Shown: positions 8,900 through 18,152 of the stretch, one piece after another
Layout of the letters: every line of letters begins with the position of its first letter
How positions within the stretch are numbered: position 1 is the stretch's first letter
From: DASUBV01 sp963822485
GTDB taxonomy: Bacteria; Actinomycetota; Actinomycetes; Streptosporangiales; Streptosporangiaceae
NCBI GenBank assembly: GCA_963822485.1
Contig: CAWGHW010000035.1
Coordinates: 62,001-126,000 of the forward strand
Length of the DNA: 64,000 nt
Direction of reading: 5' to 3'
The notes under the pieces: model-generated
Databases searched by the model: none
What the model was told of the DNA's origin: nothing
What the model saw: the letters and a program-made list of their open reading frames with translations, nothing else
Made by a program: the position numbers and the translations under genes

Positions 8900-10679
8900 C
8901 TAGAGCCCGAGCTCGGTCTCGAAGGCGCCTTCCTCGAGCCGGGCCTTGAGCGTGACCAGGAACCGCGCGGCGTCGGCCCCGTCCACCAGCCGGTGGTCGT
9001 AGGTCAGCGCCAGGTAGACCATCGACCGGACGGTGATGACCTCGCCCAGCGCCGGGTCCTCGACCACGACGGCCCGCTTCACCACGGTGCCGGTGCCCAG
9101 GATGCCCACCTGCGGCTGGTTGATGATCGGCGTGTCGAACAGCGCGCCGCGGCTGCCGGTGTTGGTCAGCGTGAACGTGCCGCCCGCCAGGTCGTCGGGG
9201 CTGACCTGCCCGGCCCGGGTGCGGGCGGCCAGGTCGGCGATCTTGCGGGCCAGGCCGCCGATGTTCAGGTCGCCGGCCTTCTTGATCACCGGGACCATCA
9301 GGCCGCGCTCGGTGTCCACCGCGATGCCCAGGTGCTCGGCGTCGTGGTAGGTCACGGTGCCGCTGCCGGTGTCGACGACGGCGTTGAGCTTGGGGTGGGC
9401 CTTGAGCGCCTCGACGGTGGCCAGCGCGAAGAACGGCAGGAACGACAGCTTGACGCCCTCGCGGGCCTCGAACGCGGCCTTGGCCCGGTTGCGCAGCCGG
9501 GCGATGGCGGTGACATCGGCCTCGACCACGGTGGTCAGCTGGGCCGAGGTCTGCAGCGACTCGACCATGCGCTGGGCGATGACCTGCCGGGCGCGGGACA
9601 TCCGCTCGGTGGTGCCGCGCAGGCTCGACTCGGCGATCGCGGGCCGGGTCCGGCGCAGGCCCGAGTCCGGCTCGGCCGCCTGGCCGGGCGCCGCCTGAGC
9701 GGGCGCCGCCTGGCCGGGTGCAGCGGGCGGGGCCGGGGGTGCGGCGGGGGCGGCCGCCGCGGGGCCGGCGCCGCGGTCCGTCCGGACCGGGCGGCGTCCA
9801 GCACGTCCTGCTTGCGGATCCGGCCGCCGACACCGGTCCCGGTCACGCCGGCCAGGTCGATGCCGTGCTCGGCGGCCAGCTTGCGGACCAGCGGGGTGAC
9901 GTACGGGCTCTCGCTCCCGTTGGCGTCGTAGCTGGCGGCCGGCGCCTCCTCGGGCTCGGCGGCCTCAGCCGCCGGCGCCGGGGGCTGGGCTGGCGGAGCG
10001 CAGCGCGGCGGCTCAGCCGGGTACGGGTGCTCGGCCGGGGCCGGCGCCGCCGGGTAGGCGGTCGCCTGGTAGCCGCCCGACCCGTGCGACGGGCCCTGGT
10101 ACGGGTCGCCGGTCGTGGGCTGCTGCTGGTAGCCCGGCTGGGCGTACCCGCTGCCCTGGTAGCTGGCCGGCGTCTGGTACCCCGCGGCCTGCTGCTGCTG
10201 GTACCCCGGCTGGTAGGCCGCGGGCTGCTGCTGCTGGTAGCCGGGCTGCGGCGCCTGGTACGCGGGCTGCTGCTGCTGCTGGTAGGCGGGCTGCTGCTGA
10301 TAACCAGGCTGCTCATAAGCGGCCGTGGCCGGGGCAGCCGGCTCGGGGCCGGCGCGGCGGCCTGAGCCGCCGGGGCCGCCGCCTCGGCAGGCGCCGGCGC
10401 GGGCGCGGACTCGGGGGCGCTCCCCGACCCCCCGGCCGATCCGTCCTCGTCAATGACCGCGAGCTGGGCGCCCACGGCGACCGTCTCGTCCTCGGCGACC
10501 GTGATGCCGCGCAGCGTGCCCGACACGGGGGAGGGGATCTCGGTGTCCACCTTGTCCGTGGATACCTCCAGCAGCGGCTCGTCTGCGTCGACGTGCTCGC
10601 CTTCCCGCTTCAGCCAGCGAGTGACTGTGCCCTCGGTGACGCTCTCGCCTAGCTGGGGCATCGATACGGAGACCGACAT
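8900..10679 (-). CDS. sucB: 2-oxo acid dehydrogenase E2 (dihydrolipoamide acyltransferase), two frameshifts
   Basis: E2 core of the 2-oxoglutarate/pyruvate dehydrogenase system. In order: a lipoyl domain (MPQLGESVTEG, lipoyl lysine in STDKVDTEIPS), a long linker, the E3-binding domain (SPYVTPLVRKLAAEHGID, then GVGGRIRKQDVLDAA), an Ala/Pro linker, and the catalytic domain with QVIAQRMVESL and the active-site YDHRLVDGA. The frame changes near 10350 and again near 9770, both in GC-rich linker DNA. Each domain is intact in its own frame and I take the breaks as sequence errors. The first linker, read in the correct frame, is unusually rich in Tyr and Gln (GYQQQPAYQQQ-type repeats, about 10100-10320). 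Start chosen at the ATG before SVSVSMPQ. Confidence 0.88.
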
Positions 10680-10772
10680 TGCTTTCCGCAACTCCTTCGT
10701 TGTGTCCGCTTCCCGCATATTTCCTGCGTCCGGGCCCGGCGCCCGGCCGGGCGCCCTCGAGCGAACAGGGGG

Positions 10773-12152
10773 TTATCCGTGTACGTGCAGCGGCTTTCCG
10801 GCCAGCGCCAGGTGCGCCTCGCCGATCGCCTCCGACTGGGTCGGGTGGGGGTGGATGAGCTGGGCGACGTCGGCCGGGACCGCCTCCCAGTTGTAGATCA
10901 GCTGGGCCTCGGCGATCAGCTCGCCGACCCTGGCCCCGACCAGGTGGATGCCCAGGACCGGACCCCCGCCCGCGGTCGCGACGACCTTAGCCTGGCCCTG
11001 GGTCTGCAGGATCTGGCTCTTGCCGTTCCCGGCCAGGTCGTAGGTGAACTCGGTGGTCTCGATGCCGCGGTCGGCCGCCGTGGCCGCGGTGATGCCCACC
11101 GAGGCGACCTCCGGCTCGCTGTAGGTGACCCGCGGCACGCCGTCGTAGTTGATCGGGACCACCGGCAGCCCGGCCAGCCGCTCGGCGACCAGGATGCCCT
11201 CGCCGAAGCCGATGTGCGCGAGCTGCAGGCCCGGCGTCAGGTCACCAACCGCCGAGATCGTCGGGATGCTGGTCTGGCAGTACTCGTCCACCAGCACGAA
11301 GCCGCGGTCCATGGCCACGCCGACCTCGTCGTAGCCCAGGCCCGCTGAGACCGGCCCGCGGCCGACGGCCACCAGCAGCACCTCGGCGTCGAGGGTCTCG
11401 CCGCCCGCCAGGGTCACCGTGACGCCGGTGGCGGTGTCCTTGACGCTCTCGAACCTGGTGCCCAGCTTGTACTTGATGCCGCGCCGCCGGAACGCCCGCT
11501 CCAGCAGCTTCGAGCTGGCCTCGTCCTCGGCCGGCAGCAGGTGCGGCAGCATCTCCACGATCGTGACCTCGGCACCGAACGAGCGCCACACGCTGGCGAA
11601 CTCCACCCCGATCACGCCGCCGCCCAGGATCACCACCGACGCGGGCACCCGGTCGAGCTGGAGCGCGTGCTCGCTGGTGATCACGCGGTCGCCGTCGACC
11701 TGCAGTCCCGGCAGGCTGCGCGACTCCGAGCCGCTGGCCAGCACCACGTGCGCGCCGCGGAGGACCTGGTCGCCCACCCGCACCTCGGTGGGGGAGACCA
11801 GCCGTCCCTCGCCCTCGATCACGTCGATCTTCCGGCTGGCGACCAGCCCGGTCAGGCCCTTCCAGAGCCGGGTGACCACCTTGTCCTTGTAGGCGTTGAC
11901 GCCCGGCATGTCGATGCCGTCCAGCGTGGTCCTGATGCCGAACGCGGCGCTCTCCCTGGTCTGGTCGGCGATCTCGGCCGCGTGCAGCAGCGCCTTGGTG
12001 GGGATGCAGCCCCGGTGCAGGCAGGTGCCGCCGACCTTGTCCTTCTCAATGAGCGCGACTCGCTTCCCCAGCTCGGCCGCGCGCAGCGCGCAGGCGTACC
12101 CGCCGCTGCCGCCGCCGAGGATGACGATGTCGTAGCCGCTGCTGTCCGTCAC
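10773..12152 (-). CDS. lpdA: Dihydrolipoyl dehydrogenase (E3)
   Basis: Reoxidises the dihydrolipoyl group of E2 with NAD, using FAD and a redox disulfide. 459 residues: FAD-binding ILGGGSGGYACALRA at the N-terminus, the redox-active pair in GGTCLHRGCIPTK (near residue 42), the NAD-binding ILGGGVIGVEFASVW (near 176), SAVGDLTPG (near 300) and the C-terminal catalytic HPHPTQSEAIGE. It lies upstream of sucB on the same strand, 93 bases away, and downstream of pepA by about 40 bases, forming a pepA-lpdA-sucB run. Confidence 0.97.
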   Translation of the reverse strand: MTDSSGYDIVILGGGSGGYACALRAAELGKRVALIEKDKVGGTCLHRGCIPTKALLHAAEIADQTRESAAFGIRTTLDGIDMPGVNAYKDKVVTRLWKGLTGLVASRKIDVIEGEGRLVSPTEVRVGDQVLRGAHVVLASGSESRSLPGLQVDGDRVITSEHALQLDRVPASVVILGGGVIGVEFASVWRSFGAEVTIVEMLPHLLPAEDEASSKLLERAFRRRGIKYKLGTRFESVKDTATGVTVTLAGGETLDAEVLLVAVGRGPVSAGLGYDEVGVAMDRGFVLVDEYCQTSIPTISAVGDLTPGLQLAHIGFGEGILVAERLAGLPVVPINYDGVPRVTYSEPEVASVGITAATAADRGIETTEFTYDLAGNGKSQILQTQGQAKVVATAGGGPVLGIHLVGARVGELIAEAQLIYNWEAVPADVAQLIHPHPTQSEAIGEAHLALAGKPLHVHG

Positions 12153-12193
12153 GATCGCTCCTTGTTCGTCTTGCTCGCTGTCGGCGACGCTGC

Positions 12194-13708
12194 CTACAGC
12201 TTCCCCTCGGCCGCGTCCAGGGCGACCTGGACCAGCATCCGCACCGCGGCGCCCGTGCCGCCCTTGGGCGTGTACCCATAAGCGTCGGCTTCATTGAACG
12301 CCGGGCCGGCGATGTCAACGTGCGCCCAACGTACCCCGTCTGGGATGAATTCCCGCAGGAAGAGACCGCCCACGAGCATGCCGCCATTGCGGTCCGGCGT
12401 GACGTTGGCCAGGTCGGCCACCGTCGAGTCCAGGCCCTTGCGCAGCTCCTGCGGCAGCGGCATCGGCCAGGCCGACTCGCCCGCCCGGCGGGCCGCGTCC
12501 ACCACCTCGTCGCCGAACCGCTCGTCACTGGCCATGACCCCGGCGATCCGCGGGCCCAGCGCGACCAGCTGGGCGCCGGTCAGCGTGGCCACGTCCACCA
12601 TCAGGTCGGGCTGGTCCTCGAGGCCACGGGCCAGCGCGTCGGCCAGCACCAGGCGACCCTCGGCGTCGGTGTTCAGCACCTCGACCGTCTTGCCGCCGTA
12701 GATCTTGATCACGTCGGACGGGCGCTGCGCGCGGCCGCCCGGCATGTTCTCGGCCAGCGGCATGTAGCCGACCACGTTGACGTCCGGCTGGAGCGCGGCG
12801 ACCGCCTGGAGCGCGCCCAGCACGGCGGCCGCTCCGCTCATGTCGGACTTCATCGCCTCCATGGACTTGGGCGGCTTGAGCGACAGGCCGCCCGAGTCGA
12901 ACGTGATGCCCTTGCCGACCAGCACCACCGTCTTGGCCGCGCCGGGGCGGGTGTAGCTCAGCCGGACCAGGCGGGGCGGGTGCACCGAGCCCTGGCCCAC
13001 CCCGGCGATGCCGCCGTAGCCCCCGTCGGCCAGCGCCTTCTCGTCCAGCACCTCGATGTCCAGCCCGCTGGCCCGCGCTACGCGCTCCGCCTCCGCGGCG
13101 AAGGTCTCCGGGTACAGGTCGGCCGGGCTGGTGTTGACCAGGTCTCGCGTGAGGCTGACCGCGTCCGCCAGTACTCGCCCCCGCTGGGCTGCTTCCTCAG
13201 CTCGAAAACTGGGGTCGCCCCCGGTGATCAGTACGATGTCCGCCGGGCCGGGCTTGGCGTCGGTCCGGTAGCGGTTGAAGGCGTAGCTGCCGAGCAGCGC
13301 GCCGAGCGCCACCGCCTCGGCCTCCGGGGCATCCCTGACCGGCAGGCTCACCGCCACGCGGTCCGCCTTCCCGGCGACCGCGCGCACCCCCGCGCCGGCC
13401 GCTTCGCGGAGCGCGTGCAGGGAGGGGAACTGCGGCGTCGGCTGATCCGGCGCCGGGCCCAGCCCGGCGGCCACGATCAGCGGGGCGGGCAGCGCGCCGC
13501 CGGAGGCGATCCTGGTCACCTCGCCGGCGGCGCCGGTCGCGCCCAGCGCGGCCAGCGTGGCGGCCAGGGTCCCGCCTAGCGCCGTGTCCACATCTTCTGC
13601 GCCGGGGGCGGGCAACGGCCCGTCCGGGCCCTTGATGACTCCGACGATCACGGCATCAGCCTGCGTCTGGAGAGCGGATGTGTCTGTTGTCTGGAGAGCC
13701 GTCGTCAC
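12194..13708 (-). CDS. pepA: Leucyl aminopeptidase (M17)
   Basis: Two-metal cytosolic aminopeptidase removing N-terminal residues from peptides. 504 residues with the M17 signature NTDAEGRLVLADAL (near residue 340), the metal-binding VGKGITFDSGGLSLK (near 265), MKSDMSGAAAVLGAL, and GGRAQRPSDV. The N-terminal domain is of the normal diverged type. It is the first gene of the minus-strand run with lpdA and sucB. About 280 bases separate it from the divergent membrane-protein gene at 13989; that gap contains a GT-rich tract near 13807-13835 and no gene. Confidence 0.97.
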   Translation of the reverse strand: MTTALQTTDTSALQTQADAVIVGVIKGPDGPLPAPGAEDVDTALGGTLAATLAALGATGAAGEVTRIASGGALPAPLIVAAGLGPAPDQPTPQFPSLHALREAAGAGVRAVAGKADRVAVSLPVRDAPEAEAVALGALLGSYAFNRYRTDAKPGPADIVLITGGDPSFRAEEAAQRGRVLADAVSLTRDLVNTSPADLYPETFAAEAERVARASGLDIEVLDEKALADGGYGGIAGVGQGSVHPPRLVRLSYTRPGAAKTVVLVGKGITFDSGGLSLKPPKSMEAMKSDMSGAAAVLGALQAVAALQPDVNVVGYMPLAENMPGGRAQRPSDVIKIYGGKTVEVLNTDAEGRLVLADALARGLEDQPDLMVDVATLTGAQLVALGPRIAGVMASDERFGDEVVDAARRAGESAWPMPLPQELRKGLDSTVADLANVTPDRNGGMLVGGLFLREFIPDGVRWAHVDIAGPAFNEADAYGYTPKGGTGAAVRMLVQVALDAAEGKL

Positions 13709-13988
13709 GCTCCGAGCCTAGTGCCTGCCCGCTGGCGAGATGTTCCCATGTGCCACCAGGGCCCCTGACGACGCCGTCGGCCCTCGTCGCTCGCCAAGCT
13801 CTAGCGGTGTGTGTGGGTGTGTGAGGGTGTGTGGTTGGGGGCAATAACGACTGTCACTATTCCAAGCTGACCGCTGTTACACTCCGTCTCATCAGGGCAG
13901 GGCAAACTGTGGCGCGGCCCATCGGGCTCGGCAAGGATGGGTCAGTCGGGACGCAGCGGGGTGCAGCGGAGTGCAGTAAGGAGATGCG

Positions 13989-14792
13989 ATGAGTGCCGGT
14001 GCGTGGGCACTGTTCCTGGCCGTCTTCCTGGCCTGCGCGGTCGAGGCGGTGGAGGCGACGACCATCGTGCTCGCCGCGGGAACGGCCAGGGACTGGCGGT
14101 CGGCGCTGACCGGGACCGGGGTGGCGCTGGTCGCCCTGGCCGTGATCGTCGCCATCCTGGGGCCGGCCGTACAGGCCATCCCGCTGCACGCGCTGCGGCT
14201 GGTGGTGGGCGCGCTGCTGCTGGTCTTCGGCCTCCAGTGGCTGCGCAAGGCGATCCTGCGGGCCAGCGGCCACAAGGCGCTGCACGACGAGGACCGCATC
14301 TACGCCGAGCAGCTGGCGCTGGCCCAGGCGCAGCAGGCCGAGGGCACGGGCCGGACCGGCCTGGGCTCGCTGGTCCGCGACTGGTACGGCTTCACGCTGT
14401 CGTTCAAGGGCGTGCTGCTCGAGGGCCTGGAAGTCGTGTTCATCGTGCTGACCTTCGGCAGCAACCAGCACGACGTCGGCCTGGCCACTATCGCGGCGGC
14501 CTGCGCGGTGGTGCTGATCGCCGCGATCGGCGTCGCGATCCGCGCGCCGCTGGCCCGGGTGCCGGAGAACACGCTCAAGTTCGTGGTGGGCATCATGCTG
14601 ACCTCGTTCGGCGTGCTGTGGGGCGCCGAGGGGGCCGGGGCCAAGTGGCCCGGCTCGGACGCCGCGCTGCTGGTGCTGATCCCGGCCATCGGGCTGTTCG
14701 CGCTGGGCCTGGTCCCGCTGACCCGCCGGTCGGGCGCTCCGCCGCGGCGCTCCGCCAGCACGCCGGTGCCGACCGGGACGGGGGCACACTGA
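13989..14792 (+). CDS. COG4280-like (GDT1-related) multi-pass membrane protein
   Basis: 267 residues, ATG with AAGGAG (13978-13983) upstream. Six to seven hydrophobic segments arranged as two similar halves: the first begins CAVEAVEATTIVLAAG (near residue 16), the second LLEGLEVVFIVLTFGSN (near 143). The paired Glu-rich helix is the hallmark of cation-transport families such as UPF0016/GDT1, so an ion transport role is plausible but unproven. Between the halves is a charged cytoplasmic loop with a short coiled stretch EQLALAQAQQAEG. A 68-residue membrane protein starts one base after its stop. Confidence 0.75.
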   Translation: MSAGAWALFLAVFLACAVEAVEATTIVLAAGTARDWRSALTGTGVALVALAVIVAILGPAVQAIPLHALRLVVGALLLVFGLQWLRKAILRASGHKALHDEDRIYAEQLALAQAQQAEGTGRTGLGSLVRDWYGFTLSFKGVLLEGLEVVFIVLTFGSNQHDVGLATIAAACAVVLIAAIGVAIRAPLARVPENTLKFVVGIMLTSFGVLWGAEGAGAKWPGSDAALLVLIPAIGLFALGLVPLTRRSGAPPRRSASTPVPTGTGAH

Positions 14793-14793
14793 C

Positions 14794-15000
14794 ATGGGCT
14801 CACGGCTGCGCGCCTTCGGCGCCTTCTGGTACGACTTCGTCATCGGCGACGACTGGGTGATCGCCGCCGGCATCGTGCTGGCCCTGGTCGGCACCTACCT
14901 GCTGCACAAGGCCGGGGTGCCCGCCTGGTGGCTGCTGCCGCTGTTCGTGGTCATCCTGCTGCCCGCCAGCCTGTGGCGGGCCACCCGGAGCAAGAGCTAG
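14794..15000 (+). CDS. Small two-helix membrane protein
   Basis: 68 residues. A short amphipathic start (RAFGAFWYDFVIGDDW) is followed by two hydrophobic segments near residues 22-38 and 45-60, ending in a basic tail RATRSKS. It begins one base after the stop of the COG4280-like gene, which implies translational coupling and a role as its partner or subunit. No family recognised. Confidence 0.75.
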   Translation: MGSRLRAFGAFWYDFVIGDDWVIAAGIVLALVGTYLLHKAGVPAWWLLPLFVVILLPASLWRATRSKS

Positions 15001-15007
15001 CGGCGGG

Positions 15008-15740
15008 GTGACCTGCCTGCCGCCGGCCGTCGGTCATCTGGGCGAGCTTCTGGACGACCTTGGCTGGGTGACCGATCTGCTGGTGGCCGGTTCGCTGGCC
15101 ACCGGGGATTACGTCCCCGGGGTCAGTGATCTCGACCTGGTTGCCCTGACCGGGGGGCCGGTCGGCCCGGCCCGGCAGGAGACCCTGGCCGGCCTGCACC
15201 GGGAGCTGGACCAGGGGGCCGCTCGGGGACTGGACCTGGGCTGCGTGTACGTGGACGCGGGCCGGCTGTCCGACCTCGGGGCGCTGCACCCGATGTGGAC
15301 CCACGGCTCGCTGGTCCAGCGCACCCTGTCGGGGGTGACGCGAGCCGAGCTGGTCCGGCACGGCTTCGCGGTCCTGGGCCGCCCGCCGGCGGCTGTGCTG
15401 GCGGAGGTGACCGACGATGACGTCCGCCGACGCCGCGCGCGAGGAGTTGTGCGGGTACTGGGCGCACGCCGCGCGGCGGCCGTTGTGGTGGCTGAGCCCG
15501 GTGATCGCGGACCTGGGGCTGACGTCGATGGCCCGCGGCCGCTACGCCCTGGAGACGGGTCAGTTGCTGACCAAGACGCAGGCGATAGAGCAGGCGGATG
15601 CGCCGGCCTGGCTGAAAGACCAGCTCCGCGCCCGGCGGCGGGGCGAGCGGGTGGCCTCGCCGCGGGCCCGGACCGCGCTGATCGCGTGGCGGGATGCCCG
15701 GCGCACCGTGGCCGCCGCACGCCGCAGGGCACCAGCCTGA
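15008..15740 (+). CDS. Nucleotidyltransferase (aminoglycoside adenylyltransferase-like), frameshifted
   Basis: The first half carries the nucleotidyltransferase signature GSLATGDYVPGVSDLDLVAL (near residue 28) with the Asp-x-Asp metal pair. The second half, in another frame from about 15420, matches the helical C-terminal domain of AadA-type proteins (ELCGYWAHAARRPLWW, then GRYALETGQLLTKTQAIEQA). The first frame stays open past the shift, but its translation turns into Arg/Ala-rich noise. Joining the frames gives a normal single protein of about 244 residues. Antibiotic resistance should not be assumed; many chromosomal members have no known substrate. GTG start, eight bases after the previous gene. 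Confidence 0.75.
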
Positions 15741-15742
15741 GC

Positions 15743-16309
15743 TCAGCGGCTCTCCGCCTCCTCGGCGTAGACCCGGGCCGCGTAGGCCTCCAGCTTCTCC
15801 TCGCAGGTCGCCACCGCGGCCTCGGCCGCCGCCCGCCCGCTGGACCCGAACACGTCGCGCTCCCGGACCCGGCTCAGCCAGTTCCGCAGCTTGACCAGGT
15901 CAACCTCGTTCTCCTCCAGCTCGGCGTAGGTGAAGTGACGGGCTACGTACTCCTTGTCGACCTGGCCGTGGAAGTCCTGGCACTTGTCGACGATCTCCTC
16001 GTACTCGTCGTCGCGCGCGGCCTGGAAGGCGGCCTTGACCTCGGGCTCGCCGGCCAGCACGGAGCAGGACAGCAGGACGGCAGTCCCGGACATGTCCAGG
16101 ATCTCGCTGCGCAGCTTGCGCAGGGCGCGCTCCGCAGCCACGCTGGCCGGCAGGGCGGCCGCGGAGTTCTGCAGGTAGATGGCCCCCATGCTCTTGATGC
16201 GGCGCCAGACCGTCGCCCGGAGCCGGGTTGGCTCGGAGGGCACTCGGTAGATGAGCAGCAGCCAGCCCTGGGCAGGCTCGGGACCGGTTTCGACTTCGCT
16301 GTCGCGCAC
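15743..16309 (-). CDS. ChrB N-terminal-domain-like protein
   Basis: 188 residues resembling the N-terminal domain of ChrB chromate-resistance regulators: WLLLIYRVPSEPTRLRATVW near residue 16, then RIKSMGAIYLQNSAAALP. The rest is helical and acidic (YEEIVDKCQDFHGQVDKEY, LVKLRNWLSRVRERDVFG). The C-terminal ChrB domain is absent and no chrA transporter is near, so chromate resistance is not implied. It follows the MHYT gene on the same strand and overlaps the 3' part of that open frame. Confidence 0.8.
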   Translation of the reverse strand: MRDSEVETGPEPAQGWLLLIYRVPSEPTRLRATVWRRIKSMGAIYLQNSAAALPASVAAERALRKLRSEILDMSGTAVLLSCSVLAGEPEVKAAFQAARDDEYEEIVDKCQDFHGQVDKEYVARHFTYAELEENEVDLVKLRNWLSRVRERDVFGSSGRAAAEAAVATCEEKLEAYAARVYAEEAESR

Positions 16310-17535
16310 GGGACCATTCTGGCCGGCGGCACCGGGCTGGCCGCGCCGCCTAAGGAGCGCGGCCCGTTGTCGGCCGGCGGCTGGCCGGCGCGCCGGGGCA
16401 GGCGCCGGTGACGGCTGTACTCACCCGGCGGGCCGCCCGCGTCGTTCGGGTAGCCCGCCCCGTTGGGGTGGGCAGCGCCGTTCGGGTGGGGCGCGCCGTT
16501 GGGGTGGGGCGCGCCGTTCGGGTGGGGCGCGCCGTTCGGGTGGGGCGCGCCGTTCGGGCCCGCGGCGCCGTTGTACGGGGCGGCTCCGCCCTGGCCCGCA
16601 CCGCGGTAGCCCGCCGGGCTGCCGTTCTGCGGCACCGCCGGGTACTGCCCCTGCGGGGCGCTCGGGCCCGCATTGGCCCGGCCAGCGTTGCCTGCCCAGC
16701 GCGCGGTCACCCTGGCCGGGGCGGCCGGCACCACCGGCGCCGGGGCCGTGCCCTCCAGCCGGGCCGTCGCCGCGTTGATCCGGGCCATCAGCTCGGCGTC
16801 CTCGCGGATCTCCTCGTTGGTGGGCGAGAACGCGAGTATGCCCGCGAAGACCAGCGAGACGACGCCGATCCCGATGATCAGCGGAAGCAGGAAGCCCTCC
16901 GCGGTCGGGCCGGACCCGGACATCCCGTTCGTTTCGCTGCGCATTTGCATCGCGGCCATGCCGGTGTAATGCATACCGCTGACCGCCACGCCCATGATCA
17001 TGGCCGCGCCGAACGTGTGCCAGTAGCCGCGCAGCCGCAGCGCCGCCCACAGTGCCGCCGTGGCCGCCACGATCGCGATCACGATCGACAGGGCGAATAG
17101 CACCGGCTTGTAGGTCATCGACGCGGGCATCTCCATGGCCATCATGCCGAGGTAGTGCATGCTGGCCACGCCGATGCCGGTGATCACGCCCGCGAGCAGC
17201 AGGTTCCGCCAGGTGGGCTGGCCGAAGCCGATAATCAGCAGGCCAATGAAGACGACCACCACCGCGATCAGCATGCTGGCAATGGTGATCGGCACGTTAT
17301 AATGGATCGTCATGCCCGGAATGGTGTAACCGAGCATGGCGATGAAATGCATAACCCAGATACCGGTAGTGCCGAGCGCGATGGCCGCCCCGGCCAGCCA
17401 CCGGACCCGGGCCCGGCCTTCGTAGGCATAGGCCCGGGTGGTGCAGCGCAGACCAATAAATGCGCCCAGGAACGACATGACATAAGCTAGTCCGGGCGTT
17501 ATCAGGCCATAGTTAAAATTATGGACCGTGAGCAT
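15943..17535 (-). CDS. MHYT-domain integral membrane sensor, uncertain C-terminus
   Basis: ATG preceded by GGGAGGGG. The first ~235 residues form seven membrane segments carrying the MHYT signature in variants MHFIAML, MHYLGMMAMEM and MHYTGMAAMQM, thought to bind copper and sense diatomic gas. A cytoplasmic stretch (SPTNEEIREDAELMARINAA) is followed by a disordered Pro/Gly/Asn tail with HPNGAP hexapeptide repeats. The frame stays open to 15943, running 367 bases into the ChrB-like gene in another frame. The translation there looks non-coding, and a one-base shift near the repeats would end the protein at a TAG at 16350-16352, just before that gene, which I think is the real end. Confidence 0.82.
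   Translation of the reverse strand: MLTVHNFNYGLITPGLAYVMSFLGAFIGLRCTTRAYAYEGRARVRWLAGAAIALGTTGIWVMHFIAMLGYTIPGMTIHYNVPITIASMLIAVVVVFIGLLIIGFGQPTWRNLLLAGVITGIGVASMHYLGMMAMEMPASMTYKPVLFALSIVIAIVAATAALWAALRLRGYWHTFGAAMIMGVAVSGMHYTGMAAMQMRSETNGMSGSGPTAEGFLLPLIIGIGVVSLVFAGILAFSPTNEEIREDAELMARINAATARLEGTAPAPVVPAAPARVTARWAGNAGRANAGPSAPQGQYPAVPQNGSPAGYRGAGQGGAAPYNGAAGPNGAPHPNGAPHPNGAPHPNGAPHPNGAAHPNGAGYPNDAGGPPGEYSRHRRLPRRAGQPPADNGPRSLGGAASPVPPARMVPCATAKSKPVPSLPRAGCCSSTECPPSQPGSGRRSGAASRAWGPSTCRTPRPPCRPAWLRSAPCASCAARSWTCPGLPSCCPAPCWPASPRSRPPSRPRATTSTRRSSTSARTSTARSTRST
16462..16569. repeat. Six tandem 18-bp units coding HPNGAP repeats
   Basis: Units start at 16462, 16480, 16498, 16516, 16534 and 16552. 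Consensus on the plus strand GTTCGGGTGGGGCGCGCC; the first has two changes and the last is degenerate. It lies in the disordered tail of the MHYT protein. Confidence 0.9.
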
Positions 17536-17686
17536 TAAAAGACCCCTCCCCCTGATGTAAGCGGACTGAGACTACTACGTCGCACATGCGCTGTGCAGGG
17601 AAAACGTCCATAGTTCATCGTCCTTGCCCCAGGTTGACCCGGTAGCGCGCGGCCCCGGGGCGCGCCGGACGCGCTAGCGTTCCGGG

Positions 17687-18097
17687 GTGACCGACTGCCT
17701 GTTCTGTGACCTGGCCGAGTCCGGCGGCGCGCACGTCGTGCTGGACGACGACGTCGCGTTCGCGTTCCTGGATAGCCGCCCGGTGTTCAAGGGCCACGTG
17801 CTCGTCATGCCGCGCGCGCACGCCGAGACCCTCGCTGACCTGCCCGGAGCCGATGTCGGACCATTGTTCCTGCGGGTCCAGCGGATCGCCGCGGTGGTGC
17901 CGGCCGCGCTGGGCGCGCAGGGCACGTTCGTGGCCGTGAACAACAAGGTCAGCCAGAGCGTGCCGCATCTGCACGTGCACGTGGTGCCGCGCACCAAGGG
18001 CGACGGCCTGCGCGGCTTCTTCTGGCCCCGGCAGAAGTACGCCTCCGAGGAGGAGGCCGAGCAGTACGCGGCCCGGCTGCGCGACGCCCTGGCCTGA
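17687..18097 (+). CDS. HIT-family protein (nucleotide hydrolase/transferase)
   Basis: 136 residues with a GTG start. The N-terminal CLFCDLAE is a zinc-binding-like HIT start, followed by DDDVAFAFLDSRPVFKGHVLVMPRAH and the catalytic histidine triad SVPHLHVHVVPR near residue 95, where the middle His is the nucleophile. Likely hydrolyses AMP-linked conjugates such as adenosine 5'-phosphoramidate. It is separate from the flanking genes and convergent with cobS. Confidence 0.93.
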   Translation: MTDCLFCDLAESGGAHVVLDDDVAFAFLDSRPVFKGHVLVMPRAHAETLADLPGADVGPLFLRVQRIAAVVPAALGAQGTFVAVNNKVSQSVPHLHVHVVPRTKGDGLRGFFWPRQKYASEEEAEQYAARLRDALA

Positions 18098-18152
18098 CCC
18101 TGGCGGGCGGCGCTCAGCGGATCTGCTCGGCGAATCTGCTCGGGCGATCTGC

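Noticed and set aside
15008..15740. Two overlapping genes joined by an ATG at 15417
   Set aside because: The two parts together make one AadA-like protein, and the first frame has no stop at the junction, so a one-base shift explains it better.
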